64,000 bases of DNA from Fervidibacter canadensis (GTDB lineage Bacteria > Armatimonadota > Fervidibacteria > Fervidibacterales > Fervidibacteraceae), in the NCBI GenBank assembly GCA_041446545.1, contig JBGOEJ010000005.1, forward strand, positions 1 to 64,000. The letters run 5' to 3'. Below are positions 22,769 to 31,900 of the stretch, one piece after another. Made by a program: the position numbers and the translations under genes. A model generated the notes under the pieces. It was not told where the DNA came from. It searched no databases and saw only the letters and a program-made list of their open reading frames with translations. Each line of letters begins with the position of its first letter. Position 1 is the stretch's first letter.

Positions 22769-24355
22769 GTGATTCGCGCCGAGGAAATCACCAGCGTGCT
22801 GTTGCAAGAGTTGGAAGCCATTGAGAAAGTCGTGGAGATGACCGACATCGGCTATGTCATTGAAGTGGGCGATGGCGTCGCCCGTGCCTACGGGTTGCAA
22901 GGGGCAATGGCGAGCGAATTGCTTTACTTCCCGCAAGCCAGCGAACGGCTCGGTCGGGAATTTTACGGCATCGCCTTGAACTTGGAGATGGACAGCGTGG
23001 GCATCGTTTTGCTTGGTCCCGACCAGTTTGTGCGGGAAGGCGACGAAGTTCGCTGCACGGGGCGTGTCGTTGAAGTCCCCGTCGGCAAGGAACTTTTAGG
23101 GCGGGTCATCAACCCTGTCGGTCAACCGTTGGATGGAAAAGGTCCCATCACCGCCAAAGAGTTCCGACGCATTGAGGTGAAAGCGCCCGGTGTCGTTAAG
23201 CGTCAACCCGTCAAAGAACCGTTGATGACAGGCTTGAAAGCCATTGACTCCATGATTCCTATCGGGCGGGGGCAACGGGAGTTGATTTTGGGCGACCGAC
23301 AAACAGGAAAAACTGCCATCATCGTGGACACCATCATCAACCAAAAACGCTTCCACGAGGCGGGCGACCCTGTCTACTGCATCTATGTCGCTATCGGTCA
23401 AAAGCAGAGCACCGTCAAGAGCGTCGTGGAGACCCTAGAACGCTACGGTGCGATGGATTACACCATCGTCGTTTCCGCACCCGCCAGTGAGCCTGCATCC
23501 TTGCAATACATCGCCCCTTATGCTGGTTGCGCGATGGGCGAATGGTTCCGCGATAACGGGATGCACGCCGTCATCTTTTACGACGACTTGAGCAAACACG
23601 CCCAAGCCTATCGGCAAGTTTCGCTCCTTTTGCGCCGACCCCCTGGGCGCGAGGCATATCCTGGCGATGTGTTCAACTTGCACTCTCGGTTGCTGGAACG
23701 GGCGGCGAAATTGAGCGACGCGCTGGGCGCTGGTTCACTCACCGCCATCCCTGTCATTGAGACCCAATTGGGTGACTACAGCGCTTACATCCCGACCAAT
23801 GTCATCAGCATCACCGACGGGCAAATTTACCTTGAACCTGACCTGTTTTATGCGGGCATCCGACCCGCTATCAATGTCGGTATCAGCGTTTCCCGCGTCG
23901 GCAGCGCCGCTCAGTATCCTGCGATGAAGAAAGTTGCCCGCCGATTGAAACTGGATATGGCGAGATACTTTGAGTTGGCTGCCTTTGCTCAGTTTGCTGC
24001 CGAACTGGACGAGGTGACCCGCCGCGAGTTGATCCGAGGGCAGCGATTGGTGGAAGTCCTCAAGCAAGACCAGTATCAGCCGATGGCACTTTGGGAGCAG
24101 GTCATGATCATCTTCGCTGGCGTCAACGGCTACCTTGACGACATGCCCGCCGAATGGGTGCGACCCTTTGAGCGGGAGTTTCTGCCCTTCGTGCGGGAGC
24201 GCTATCCCGAAATTGTCCACGAGATTGAAACGACCAAGGACTTCACCGCCGAGACAGAGCAGAAGATGCACAAGGCAGTGCAAGAGTTCAAGGAGCGCTT
24301 CATCACCGCCCGCAAGGAAGCAGAGGCTCAAGCGGAACTCCCTGCGGCATCGTGA
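22769..24355 (+). CDS. atpA: F0F1 ATP synthase subunit alpha
   Basis: About 528 residues. The Walker A motif is GDRQTGKTAI; ISVSRVGSAAQ is the alpha-subunit signature. The N-terminal delta-binding helix and beta barrel (GYVIEVGDGVARAYGL) are intact. The start is GTG 22769 after GAGGAGGTGA. The C-terminus is extended by about 15 residues (KEAEAQAELPAAS). A retropepsin-like gene follows with a start overlapping the stop codon. Confidence 0.97.
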   Translation: MIRAEEITSVLLQELEAIEKVVEMTDIGYVIEVGDGVARAYGLQGAMASELLYFPQASERLGREFYGIALNLEMDSVGIVLLGPDQFVREGDEVRCTGRVVEVPVGKELLGRVINPVGQPLDGKGPITAKEFRRIEVKAPGVVKRQPVKEPLMTGLKAIDSMIPIGRGQRELILGDRQTGKTAIIVDTIINQKRFHEAGDPVYCIYVAIGQKQSTVKSVVETLERYGAMDYTIVVSAPASEPASLQYIAPYAGCAMGEWFRDNGMHAVIFYDDLSKHAQAYRQVSLLLRRPPGREAYPGDVFNLHSRLLERAAKLSDALGAGSLTAIPVIETQLGDYSAYIPTNVISITDGQIYLEPDLFYAGIRPAINVGISVSRVGSAAQYPAMKKVARRLKLDMARYFELAAFAQFAAELDEVTRRELIRGQRLVEVLKQDQYQPMALWEQVMIIFAGVNGYLDDMPAEWVRPFEREFLPFVRERYPEIVHEIETTKDFTAETEQKMHKAVQEFKERFITARKEAEAQAELPAAS

Positions 24356-24375
24356 CCAAGGGCGAGGCGAGGGCG

Positions 24376-24753
24376 ATGGGCGTCATCATCAAGGACATTG
24401 AAGTGGAAGGCGACAAGGGCAAAGCCGTGCTGAGGACGCTTTTTGACACTGGCGCTTCGCATTCGTTGGTGAGAAGGGACAAGGCAGAAGCCATCGCAAC
24501 CCTTGTGCCGTTGGCGCATCCTTGGCGGTTCCGACTTGGCGACGGCACTTCTATTTTGGAAGTTCGCGAAGGATGCATGCTGACATTCACCGTGAAAGGT
24601 TTTCGCTACCTGTTCTACTTCCTTGTCGCCGACAACTTGGCTCACGAACTCATCATCGGCGCTGACGCCATGCAAGTTTGGAAAATCAAACCCGTCCCAG
24701 AAGCGGACGACTTGGAAGTTGACCCGTCGGCGCTTGAACTTTGGCTGGTGTGA
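24376..24753 (+). CDS. retropepsin-like (clan AA) aspartic protease
   Basis: About 125 residues, the size of single-domain bacterial retropepsin-like proteases that act as dimers. The catalytic motif is LFDTGASHSLV (DTGAS, residues about 27-31 of the shorter form). A hydrophobic flap region follows, and LIIGADAM is the second-half hydrophobic-hydrophobic-Gly motif. The ATG at 24376 is preferred because MGVIIKDIEVE is the common start of the family; a GTG at 24352 overlaps the atpA stop. Its target is unknown. Sitting between atpA and atpG on the same strand, it is not part of any known ATP synthase. Confidence 0.8.
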   Translation: MGVIIKDIEVEGDKGKAVLRTLFDTGASHSLVRRDKAEAIATLVPLAHPWRFRLGDGTSILEVREGCMLTFTVKGFRYLFYFLVADNLAHELIIGADAMQVWKIKPVPEADDLEVDPSALELWLV

Positions 24754-24771
24754 AGGGATGTGAATTAAACG

Positions 24772-25068
24772 ATGAGGCGCATGACGCCTGCAAAGCGCTA
24801 TTCACGACGACGCTTGGAGCGTTTTGTCGCCGAAATTGTGTCGCTGGCAAAGGATTTGTGCCCTGAGGCGGAAATTCGGGTGAAAATTCCCGGCTACGAG
24901 GAACTTGATGCGTGGGTTGAAGTTGTGGTGGCAGATGAGATGGTTGAGGAAGTTAGCGACCGTCTGCATGAGCGAACATCGCAAATCTTTGACGAGGAAA
25001 ATTACTGGATTGGCGTCCATGTCGTTGAGCGTTCCCTTCGGCAGAAACCGAAGGAGCAATCGGAGTGA
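24772..25068 (+). CDS. small protein of unrecognised family (copy 1), in ATP synthase operon
   Basis: A 98-residue protein with a basic N-terminus, then LCPEAEIRVKIPGYEELDAW, VEVVVAD, a helix, and YWIGVHVV. It is clearly homologous to the product of 37354-37644: about 25 identities over 60 aligned residues, including CPEAE, EE-x-DAW, VVV-x-D and W-x-G. I do not recognise the family. The layout strand-Asp-strand-helix-strand could be a degenerate minimal nucleotidyltransferase, since copy 2 is coupled to a HEPN gene, but the GS motif of that fold is absent. It lies between the retropepsin-like gene and atpG with spacings of 18 and 6 bases. Confidence 0.65.
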   Translation: MRRMTPAKRYSRRRLERFVAEIVSLAKDLCPEAEIRVKIPGYEELDAWVEVVVADEMVEEVSDRLHERTSQIFDEENYWIGVHVVERSLRQKPKEQSE

Positions 25069-25074
25069 GGGACG

Positions 25075-25962
25075 ATGGCAGTCCAAAGTTTGCGGGCAAT
25101 CCGCAGGAAAATTCGGGCGGTGCGCAACTTGCAGAAAATCATGACGGCGATGAAGATGGTGGCGGCGGCGCGGTTGCGCCGCGTCCAAGACCGAGTGACG
25201 GCGGGCAAACCTTACACCGAAAAGATGCGTTGGCTCGTTGAAACCCTCGCACCGCACTTGCCAGCCATTGAACATCCGCTTTTGCAAGTTCGTCCCGTCC
25301 AAAGGCGTGGCTTGGTTGTCGTCACGGGTGACAAAGGGCTTTGCGGCGCCTACAACAACAACATCATCCGCACCGCTCAAGTCTTCATGAGCCAAGACGG
25401 CGCAGCGCCTTTCGTCCTTTATTGCATCGGGCGCAAGGGCTGTGACTTTTTTGCCCGAAGGGGTTACCAAGTCGCTCGCTATCGCCCGCAACTTCCGGTG
25501 ACGGCGCCTTTCGCCCAATTTAAAGCCGTTGCCGAGGACATCGTGCAATGGTTCGTCAGCGGTGAAGTGGATGAGGTGCACATCGCTTATGGCGAGTTCG
25601 TTAACGCCTTGGTGCAGCGACCGAAAATTGTCCCGCTTTTGCCGATTAAAACGGATGGGGCAGGGGACACGGGACAAGGGACACGGGAGGCGAGGGAATA
25701 CATCTTTGAGCCGCCAGCGCCTGAGTTGTTGGCGCTTTTACTTCCCCGTTATGTTGAGCATCAGGTTTACCACATCTTGCTGGAAAGCCTCGCCAGCGAG
25801 AACGCTGCCCGAATGAACGCCATGAGCCAAGCAGCCGACAACGCCGAGGAACTCATCAAGCAACTGACCCTGCAAGCCAATAAAGTCCGCCAGTGGAACA
25901 TCACCAAAGAGTTGCTGGAAATCACGACGGCAGTGGAAGCGATGAGGCGAGCGAGGGATTGA
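25075..25962 (+). CDS. atpG: F0F1 ATP synthase subunit gamma
   Basis: About 295 residues. The N-terminal coiled-coil helix has IRRKIRAVRNLQKIMTAMKMVAAARLRR and the C-terminal helix ends ITKELLEITTAVEAM, both universal in gamma. VVVTGDKGLCGAYN is the Rossmann-like segment. In the globular part a low-complexity loop (DGAGDTGQGTREAREY) is encoded by four heptamers (25664-25691) and is not expected in gamma. It starts at 25075 after the small protein gene and precedes atpD. Confidence 0.96.
   Translation: MAVQSLRAIRRKIRAVRNLQKIMTAMKMVAAARLRRVQDRVTAGKPYTEKMRWLVETLAPHLPAIEHPLLQVRPVQRRGLVVVTGDKGLCGAYNNNIIRTAQVFMSQDGAAPFVLYCIGRKGCDFFARRGYQVARYRPQLPVTAPFAQFKAVAEDIVQWFVSGEVDEVHIAYGEFVNALVQRPKIVPLLPIKTDGAGDTGQGTREAREYIFEPPAPELLALLLPRYVEHQVYHILLESLASENAARMNAMSQAADNAEELIKQLTLQANKVRQWNITKELLEITTAVEAMRRARD
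25664..25691 (+). repeat. degenerate heptamer tandem repeat inside atpG
   Basis: Four contiguous 7-base units: GGGACAC, GGGACAA, GGGACAC, GGGAGGC. They encode a Gly/Asp/Thr/Arg-rich loop in the gamma subunit. The period and purine bias match the heptamers in moeA and rsmE. Confidence 0.8.
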
Positions 25963-26002
25963 CGGGCTGCCAAAATTTGATGCCGATGGAGGTGCGAGAG
26001 CG

Positions 26003-27454
26003 ATGGTAGAGACGCTTCCAGAAGTGCACGGCGGGTTACGCCCTCTTCCTGATCGGGTCGGGCGCATCGTGCAAATCATGGGTGTCGTCGTGGATGTTCA
26101 GTTTCCCGAAGGCAAAGTGCCCGAAGTGATGAACGCCTTGATTGTTGACGACCCTTCCCGTCAACCGCCGTTGGTCTTGGAAGTGCAACAGCACTTGGGC
26201 GACAACATCGTTCGGACGGTGGCGATGGACTTCACGGATGGTTTGCGGCGAGGGATGCTCGTTTACGACACGGGCGGACCCATTCGCGTCCCTGTCGGGG
26301 AAAAGACCTTAGGGCGTCTCTTTGATGTTTGCGGCAATCCCATTGACGAACTTGGTCTTGTGGATGCTGACGAGTTTTGGCCAATTCACCGACCTGCACC
26401 GCCCTTTGAGGAACAAGGGACAGTCTCAGAGCAACTGGAGACGGGCATCAAGGTCATGGATTTGCTGGTGCCCTTCCCGCGAGGCGGGAAAATCGGCTTG
26501 TTCGGCGGTGCGGGTGTCGGCAAGACCGTCCTGCTGATGGAACTCATCCACAATGTCGCCAAAGCCCACGGTGGCATCTCCGTCTTTGCGGGTGTCGGCG
26601 AACGAACCCGTGAGGGCAACGACCTTTGGTTGGAGATGCGCCAATCAGGCGTTATCAGCCGCACGATTTTGGTCTTCGGTCAGATGAACGAACCGCCAGG
26701 AGCCCGCTTGCGCGTTGGGTTGACAGCCTTGACGATGGCGGAATACTGGCGGGATGTCAAGGGCATGGATGTGTTGCTGTTCATTGACAACATCTTCCGC
26801 TTCGCTCAAGCAGGGACGGAGGTTTCCTCGTTGTTGGGACGAATGCCGTCGGCGGTCGGTTACCAACCGACTTTGGGCACAGAGATGGCGCAACTGGAAG
26901 AACGCATCACGACGACTAAGCGGGGTTCTATCACCAGCGTCCAAGCGATTTATGTGCCCGCCGACGACATTACCGACCCTGCGCCCGCCACGACCTTCGC
27001 TCACTTGGACGGGACAATCGTCTTGGAGCGGCGGCTTTTTGAAAAGGCAATCTATCCTGCCGTTGACCCACTGGCGTCCACTTCCCGCATCCTTGACCCG
27101 CGCTTCGTCGGCGAAGACCACTTCCGCATCGCCCGCGAAGTCCAACGGATTTTGCAACGCTACAACGAACTTCAGGACATCATCGCCATCTTGGGGATGG
27201 AAGAGTTGAGTGACGAGGACAAACTCGTCGTCCATCGCGCCCGAAGGTTGCAGTTGTTCTTGAGCCAACCCTTCCATGTCGCCGAGGTGTTCACGGGGCG
27301 ACCGGGCGCCTATGTGCCGTTGGAAGAAACCCTGCGGGGCTTTGACCAAATTTTGCAAGGCAAGTGGGATCATCTCCCTGAAAGCGCCTTCCACCTCGTC
27401 GGGACGATTGATGAAGCCGTAGAGAAAGCGAGACAGATGGGGGCGAAGGTGTGA
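26003..27454 (+). CDS. atpD: F0F1 ATP synthase subunit beta
   Basis: About 483 residues. The catalytic Walker A is GGAGVGKTV, the catalytic glutamate lies in GVGERTREGND, Walker B is VLLFIDNIFRF, and the DELSEED-like segment reads EELSDED. The start at 26003 has an unremarkable upstream GGAGG. It is the last ATP synthase gene of the operon: no epsilon subunit (atpC) follows, and efp begins 32 bases later. Confidence 0.97.
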   Translation: MVETLPEVHGGLRPLPDRVGRIVQIMGVVVDVQFPEGKVPEVMNALIVDDPSRQPPLVLEVQQHLGDNIVRTVAMDFTDGLRRGMLVYDTGGPIRVPVGEKTLGRLFDVCGNPIDELGLVDADEFWPIHRPAPPFEEQGTVSEQLETGIKVMDLLVPFPRGGKIGLFGGAGVGKTVLLMELIHNVAKAHGGISVFAGVGERTREGNDLWLEMRQSGVISRTILVFGQMNEPPGARLRVGLTALTMAEYWRDVKGMDVLLFIDNIFRFAQAGTEVSSLLGRMPSAVGYQPTLGTEMAQLEERITTTKRGSITSVQAIYVPADDITDPAPATTFAHLDGTIVLERRLFEKAIYPAVDPLASTSRILDPRFVGEDHFRIAREVQRILQRYNELQDIIAILGMEELSDEDKLVVHRARRLQLFLSQPFHVAEVFTGRPGAYVPLEETLRGFDQILQGKWDHLPESAFHLVGTIDEAVEKARQMGAKV

Positions 27455-27485
27455 AGCCAAAAGGAGTGCCAAGGGGGCAACAGTT

Positions 27486-28055
27486 ATGGCGATTTCCACC
27501 AACGATTTCCGACCCGGCATCACGGTGGTGATTGACGGCGAAATTTACATGGTGCTGGAGGCGCAGCATGTGAAATTGGGTCGGGGTGGCGCCCATGTGC
27601 GGACGCGCCTAAAGCACCTTCTTTCGGGCAATGTCTTGGAGCGAAACTTCCGAGCGGGCGAAGAGTTTGAGCAAGCCATCGTGGAACGGCGTCCTTACCA
27701 GTTCCTTTATCGGCAAGGGGACGAGTTTGTCTTCATGGATGCCGAAACTTACGACCAAGTGACCTTGAGCGCCGAGCAAGTGGGCGATGCCGCCCAGTTC
27801 CTCAAAGAAGGTGCCGAAGTCACCTTGGTCTTCCACGAAGACCAACCGCTGATGGTGGAACTGCCGACAGCGGTAGAATTGCGGGTCGTGGAGACCGACC
27901 CAGGGGTGCGGGGTGACACGGCGTCGGGCGGTTCCAAGCCTGCCAAGTTGGAGACAGGCGCTGTCATTCAAGTGCCGCTGTTCATCAATGTGGGGGACTT
28001 GATTCGCGTGGACACCCGCACAGGGCGCTACATTGAACGGGTTCGGGAGCGTTGA
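27486..28055 (+). CDS. efp: translation elongation factor P
   Basis: About 189 residues with the three beta-barrel domains of EF-P, which relieves ribosome stalling at polyproline. The tip loop reads KLGRGGAHVRTRLK. The residue that is lysine in E. coli (K34, beta-lysylated) is Arg33 here, as in the arginine type of EF-P. The linker before domain III (DTASGGSKPAKLETG) contains the usual SGGSKPA-like turn. The third domain is complete (VGDLIRVDTRTGRY). It sits between atpD and a T2SSF-domain gene. Confidence 0.96.
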   Translation: MAISTNDFRPGITVVIDGEIYMVLEAQHVKLGRGGAHVRTRLKHLLSGNVLERNFRAGEEFEQAIVERRPYQFLYRQGDEFVFMDAETYDQVTLSAEQVGDAAQFLKEGAEVTLVFHEDQPLMVELPTAVELRVVETDPGVRGDTASGGSKPAKLETGAVIQVPLFINVGDLIRVDTRTGRYIERVRER

Positions 28056-28076
28056 TGCCTCAAGGAGGCGACCACC

Positions 28077-28961
28077 ATGTCGGTGCAGGGGTCGCAGGGC
28101 ATCAGCCGCATTGAACTGGCAATCTTTTGTCGGCAGTTCAGCGCCATGCTGCTGGCAGGGGTGGACGCCTTTCGGGGCATAGAAGTGCTCCGCCAACAAA
28201 CCGACAACCCTCAATTGGCTGCCATCTTGGAGAGCATTGCCCAAGACCTGTCTTTGGGACGCAGCCTTTCTCACGCCTTCGCCCGCTATCCCCGCTACTT
28301 TTCCCCCCTCTTCATCAGCCTCGTGCGGCAAGGAGAGCGGGAAGGCATCTTGGGCGAAGTGATGATGAAACTGGCAGAACATTTTGAACGGGAAGCGAAA
28401 GCCTTTGCCCTCGCCCCTGAAACGACAACGCCTCGCTTGGATTGGGAAGCGTTGGTGGAGCAACTGCGCCCGTTGGTGACTTGGAGCGCCATCGTCGTCG
28501 GAGCGATTTTGGTCATGGTAGCCGGTCTTTGGTATGCCACTTTGGCAGGTTTGTTGCCCCTCGCCTACTTGGGTCCGAACATCGTCTTGCTGGTGGGCGT
28601 GATGATGCTGGCGTTTACTTTGCTCTTCCTTCGCTATCGTCCCCCTCGGTTGGTTCGGTGCAACTTTTGCGGGCGTCCTGAAAGCGTGGCAGGCACGCTC
28701 ATCCCTGGGGAAGGCGTTTGGATTTGTGCCGATTGTGTTCAACGGAGTGTGCAAATTTTGCGGGAGCATCAAGCCGCCCTTGTTGACCAACCCTTAGAGG
28801 CTGCTGGCACTGGCGCAACTGGCGAGCAAGGAGTGACCGAGGAACTGCCCAAAGACGAACGCTTATGGCGTCCACGCGGTCACACCGTTTACCTCAGCGA
28901 TGAGGCTTTGCCTGAGGAAGAACGCATTCGCCTCTTACCGCCTCCAGAGGAAGAAAAGTGA
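28077..28961 (+). CDS. T2SSF (GspF-like) membrane protein fused to a ClpX-type zinc finger
   Basis: About 294 residues. Residues 10-110 are one GspF/PilC-type domain (IFCRQFSAMLLAGVDAFRGI, then GRSLSHAFA and GEREGILGEVM), the inner-membrane platform fold of type II secretion and type IV pili. Two or three membrane spans follow (about 137-187). Residues about 198-240 form a C4 zinc finger of the kind at the N-terminus of ClpX: CNFCG, then GVWICADC. The tail is acidic. GspF proteins normally have two such domains and no zinc finger, so this architecture is unusual. Neither a pilus ATPase nor pilins are adjacent. The start follows AAGGAGG. Confidence 0.8.
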   Translation: MSVQGSQGISRIELAIFCRQFSAMLLAGVDAFRGIEVLRQQTDNPQLAAILESIAQDLSLGRSLSHAFARYPRYFSPLFISLVRQGEREGILGEVMMKLAEHFEREAKAFALAPETTTPRLDWEALVEQLRPLVTWSAIVVGAILVMVAGLWYATLAGLLPLAYLGPNIVLLVGVMMLAFTLLFLRYRPPRLVRCNFCGRPESVAGTLIPGEGVWICADCVQRSVQILREHQAALVDQPLEAAGTGATGEQGVTEELPKDERLWRPRGHTVYLSDEALPEEERIRLLPPPEEEK

Positions 28962-28992
28962 AGGGCTGTTGGGCTTTGGGGGTGAGGGAAAG

Positions 28993-31900
28993 ATGAGCGC
29001 TGGCTTTGTTCACTTGCATGTCCATTCCGAATACAGCCTTCTGGACGGTGCAGGACGCATCAAAGACTTGGTGCAGCGGGCGTGTGAGTTAGAAATGCCC
29101 GCCCTCGCTTTGACGGATCATGGCGTCATGTATGGCATCGTGGAGTTCTATGAAGCCTGCACCGAGGCGGGCATCAAACCCATCTTGGGATGCGAGATTT
29201 ACTTCACGACCAAAAGCCGTTTTGACCGAGGCTCGCGGCAGTATGCGGAAGCGTCCCACCTGCTCTTGCTGTGCGAAAACGAGGTGGGCTACCGCAACCT
29301 CATCAAAATCGTCAGCAAAGCCCATCTGGAGGGCTTTTACTACAAGCCTCGCGCCGACAAGGAATTGCTGGCGGAATATCATGAGGGTTTGATCGCCACC
29401 AGCGCTTGCCTTGCCAGCCCCATTTGCAAAGCCATCTTGCAGGGCGACTTGCCGACGGCAGAACGACTTGCCTGTGAGTTCCGCGAAATTTTTGGGCACG
29501 ACAACTTCTTTTTGGAGTTGCAAAATCACGGACTGCCCGAACAACGCAAGGTCAACGAAGCCCTCATCGCCATGAGCCAAAAACTTCGCATCCCCCTCAT
29601 CGTCACCAACGATGTCCACTATGTGCGGGCAGGGGATGCGCAAGCGCAAGAGGTTCTGTTAGCCATCAACACAGGCGGAAAGACACTGGACGATGGAGAC
29701 CGATTCCGCTTCAAAAGCCACGAGTTTTACCTGAAGTCCGCCGACGAAATGCGAGCGATTTTTCCCGACCATCCCGACGCCTTAGCGCGGACGGTGGAAA
29801 TCGCTGAACGATGCCATTGCCTGTTGCCTTTGGGTGAACCTCAAATGCCCCACTATGAAGTCCCAGAAGGCTTAACGGCGGAAGCATTTTTGTGCCGCCT
29901 CTGTTACGAACGATTGCCGCAACGCTACCCTGAAGTGACGGAAGAGGTGAAAAAGCGACTGGACTACGAGTTGCAGGTCATCTGTCAGAAGGGCTATGCG
30001 GGCTACTTTTTGATCGTCTGGGACATCGTTCAATACGCCCGCTCAAGAGGCATCCTCGTCGGTCCAGGACGAGGCAGCGCCGCTGGTTGTCTGGTCAGTT
30101 ATGTGTTGGGCATCACCAACATTGACCCCCTCAAATATGGCTTGATGTTTGAGCGCTTTTTGAACCCAGAGCGGCAAAGTTCGCCCGACATTGACTTGGA
30201 CTTCCCCGATGAGCGGCGGGAGGAAATCATCGCCTATGTCCGCCACAAATACGGAGAAGACCATGTGGCGCAAATCGTCACCTTCGGGACGCTCCAAGCC
30301 CGCGCCGCCGTCCGAGACAGCGGGCGCGTCCTCAAGATTGACCCCACTTTGGTAGACCGCGTCGCCAAACTCATCCCAGCGAAACTGAGTTTGGCGGAAG
30401 CGTTGGAAATCTCCTTTGAACTTCGCGACCTTTACGAAAGCGACCCGCAAATCCGCCAGTGGCTGGACACCGCCAAAGCCATTGAAGGCTTAGCCCGCCA
30501 TGCTTCCACTCATCCGTGCGGCGTCGTCATCGGCAGTCGCCCTCTCATTGAACTGGTGCCTTTGCAACGCGGTCATGATGGTGGCGTGATCACCCAATAC
30601 GACGGCGCTTCGGTGGAGAAAGTCGGCTTGGTCAAGATGGATTTTTTGGGCTTGCGCAACTCCACCATCATCGGGCGCACCGTTCAACTCGTTCAAGAGA
30701 CGGAAGGCATCACCATTGACCTGAACGACCTGCCTTTAGACGACCCTAAAACCTACGCCATGCTCAGTGAAGGGCACACCGTCGGCGTCTTCCAGATGGA
30801 GAAGACGGGATGGCGGAAGTTGCTAAGAGAATTAAAGCCCGACCGCTTTGAACACCTCGTCCCCCTCGTCGCCCTCTATCGCCCTGGACCGATGGAGGAC
30901 ATCCCTGTCTTCGTCCGCCGTCGGCACGGCGAACCCATTGAGTATCTGCATCCGAAGTTAGAGCCCATCTTGCGGGATACTTTCGGCGTGATGCTCTATC
31001 AAGAGCAAGTCATGCGCATCGCCAACGAACTGGCTGGCTTTTCTATGCCGCAGGCAGAAATCCTGATGCGGGCGATGGGCAAAAAGAAAGCCGACTTGAT
31101 GGAGAAGATGCGACCGCTCTTTCTGGAGGGTGCTGTCAATAACGGCGTGAGCCGAGAAGTCGCCGAACAACTTTGGGAGCGCATGTCCGCCTTCGCCCAA
31201 TACGCCTTCAACAAATCCCACAGCGCCGCTTACGCCCTCGTCGCCTACCAAACTGCCTACCTGAAAGCCAACTTCCCTGTGCAATACATGACAGCGTTTC
31301 TGTCTGCCAACCGCAACTTCCGAGAGAAAATCGTCGTCGGATTGGAAGAGTGCCGACGGATGAAAATTCCTGTCCTTCCCCCCGACATTAACCGCAGCGA
31401 TTACGACTTTCGGATAGAAGAGCACAACGGTCAAAAAGCCATCCGCTTCGGGTTGGGCGCTATCAAAAATGTCGGCGACAATGCCGTCAGTGCCATCTTG
31501 CAAGAGCGACAGCGCGGTGGTCCGTTTACTGACCTTGCCGATTTTCTTCGGCGTGTCCGCCCCCATCGGAGCGTCACCCGCGCCGCTGTGGAGTGCCTGA
31601 TCAAAGTCGGCGCTTTTGATGCCCTCCATCCCAACCGCCAACAGTTGCTGCAAGCCTTAGAGTTGCTTTGGGAGCAGGCAGGGAAAGGGACAGCGCCAGT
31701 GGCAGGGCAAACTGCCTTGTTCGGCGAAACGCCCGCTACGACGACCAATGCCCTCCCTTTGCCTGAAGTCCCTGACGCCCCGCTACGGCAGCGATTGGAG
31801 TGGGAGCGGGAATTGTTGGGTGTTTTCCTGTCCGCTAATCCGCTGCAAGCAGGTTATCAACGGGTCGCTGGGCGCTTAACGCACGGCTTGGACGAATTAC

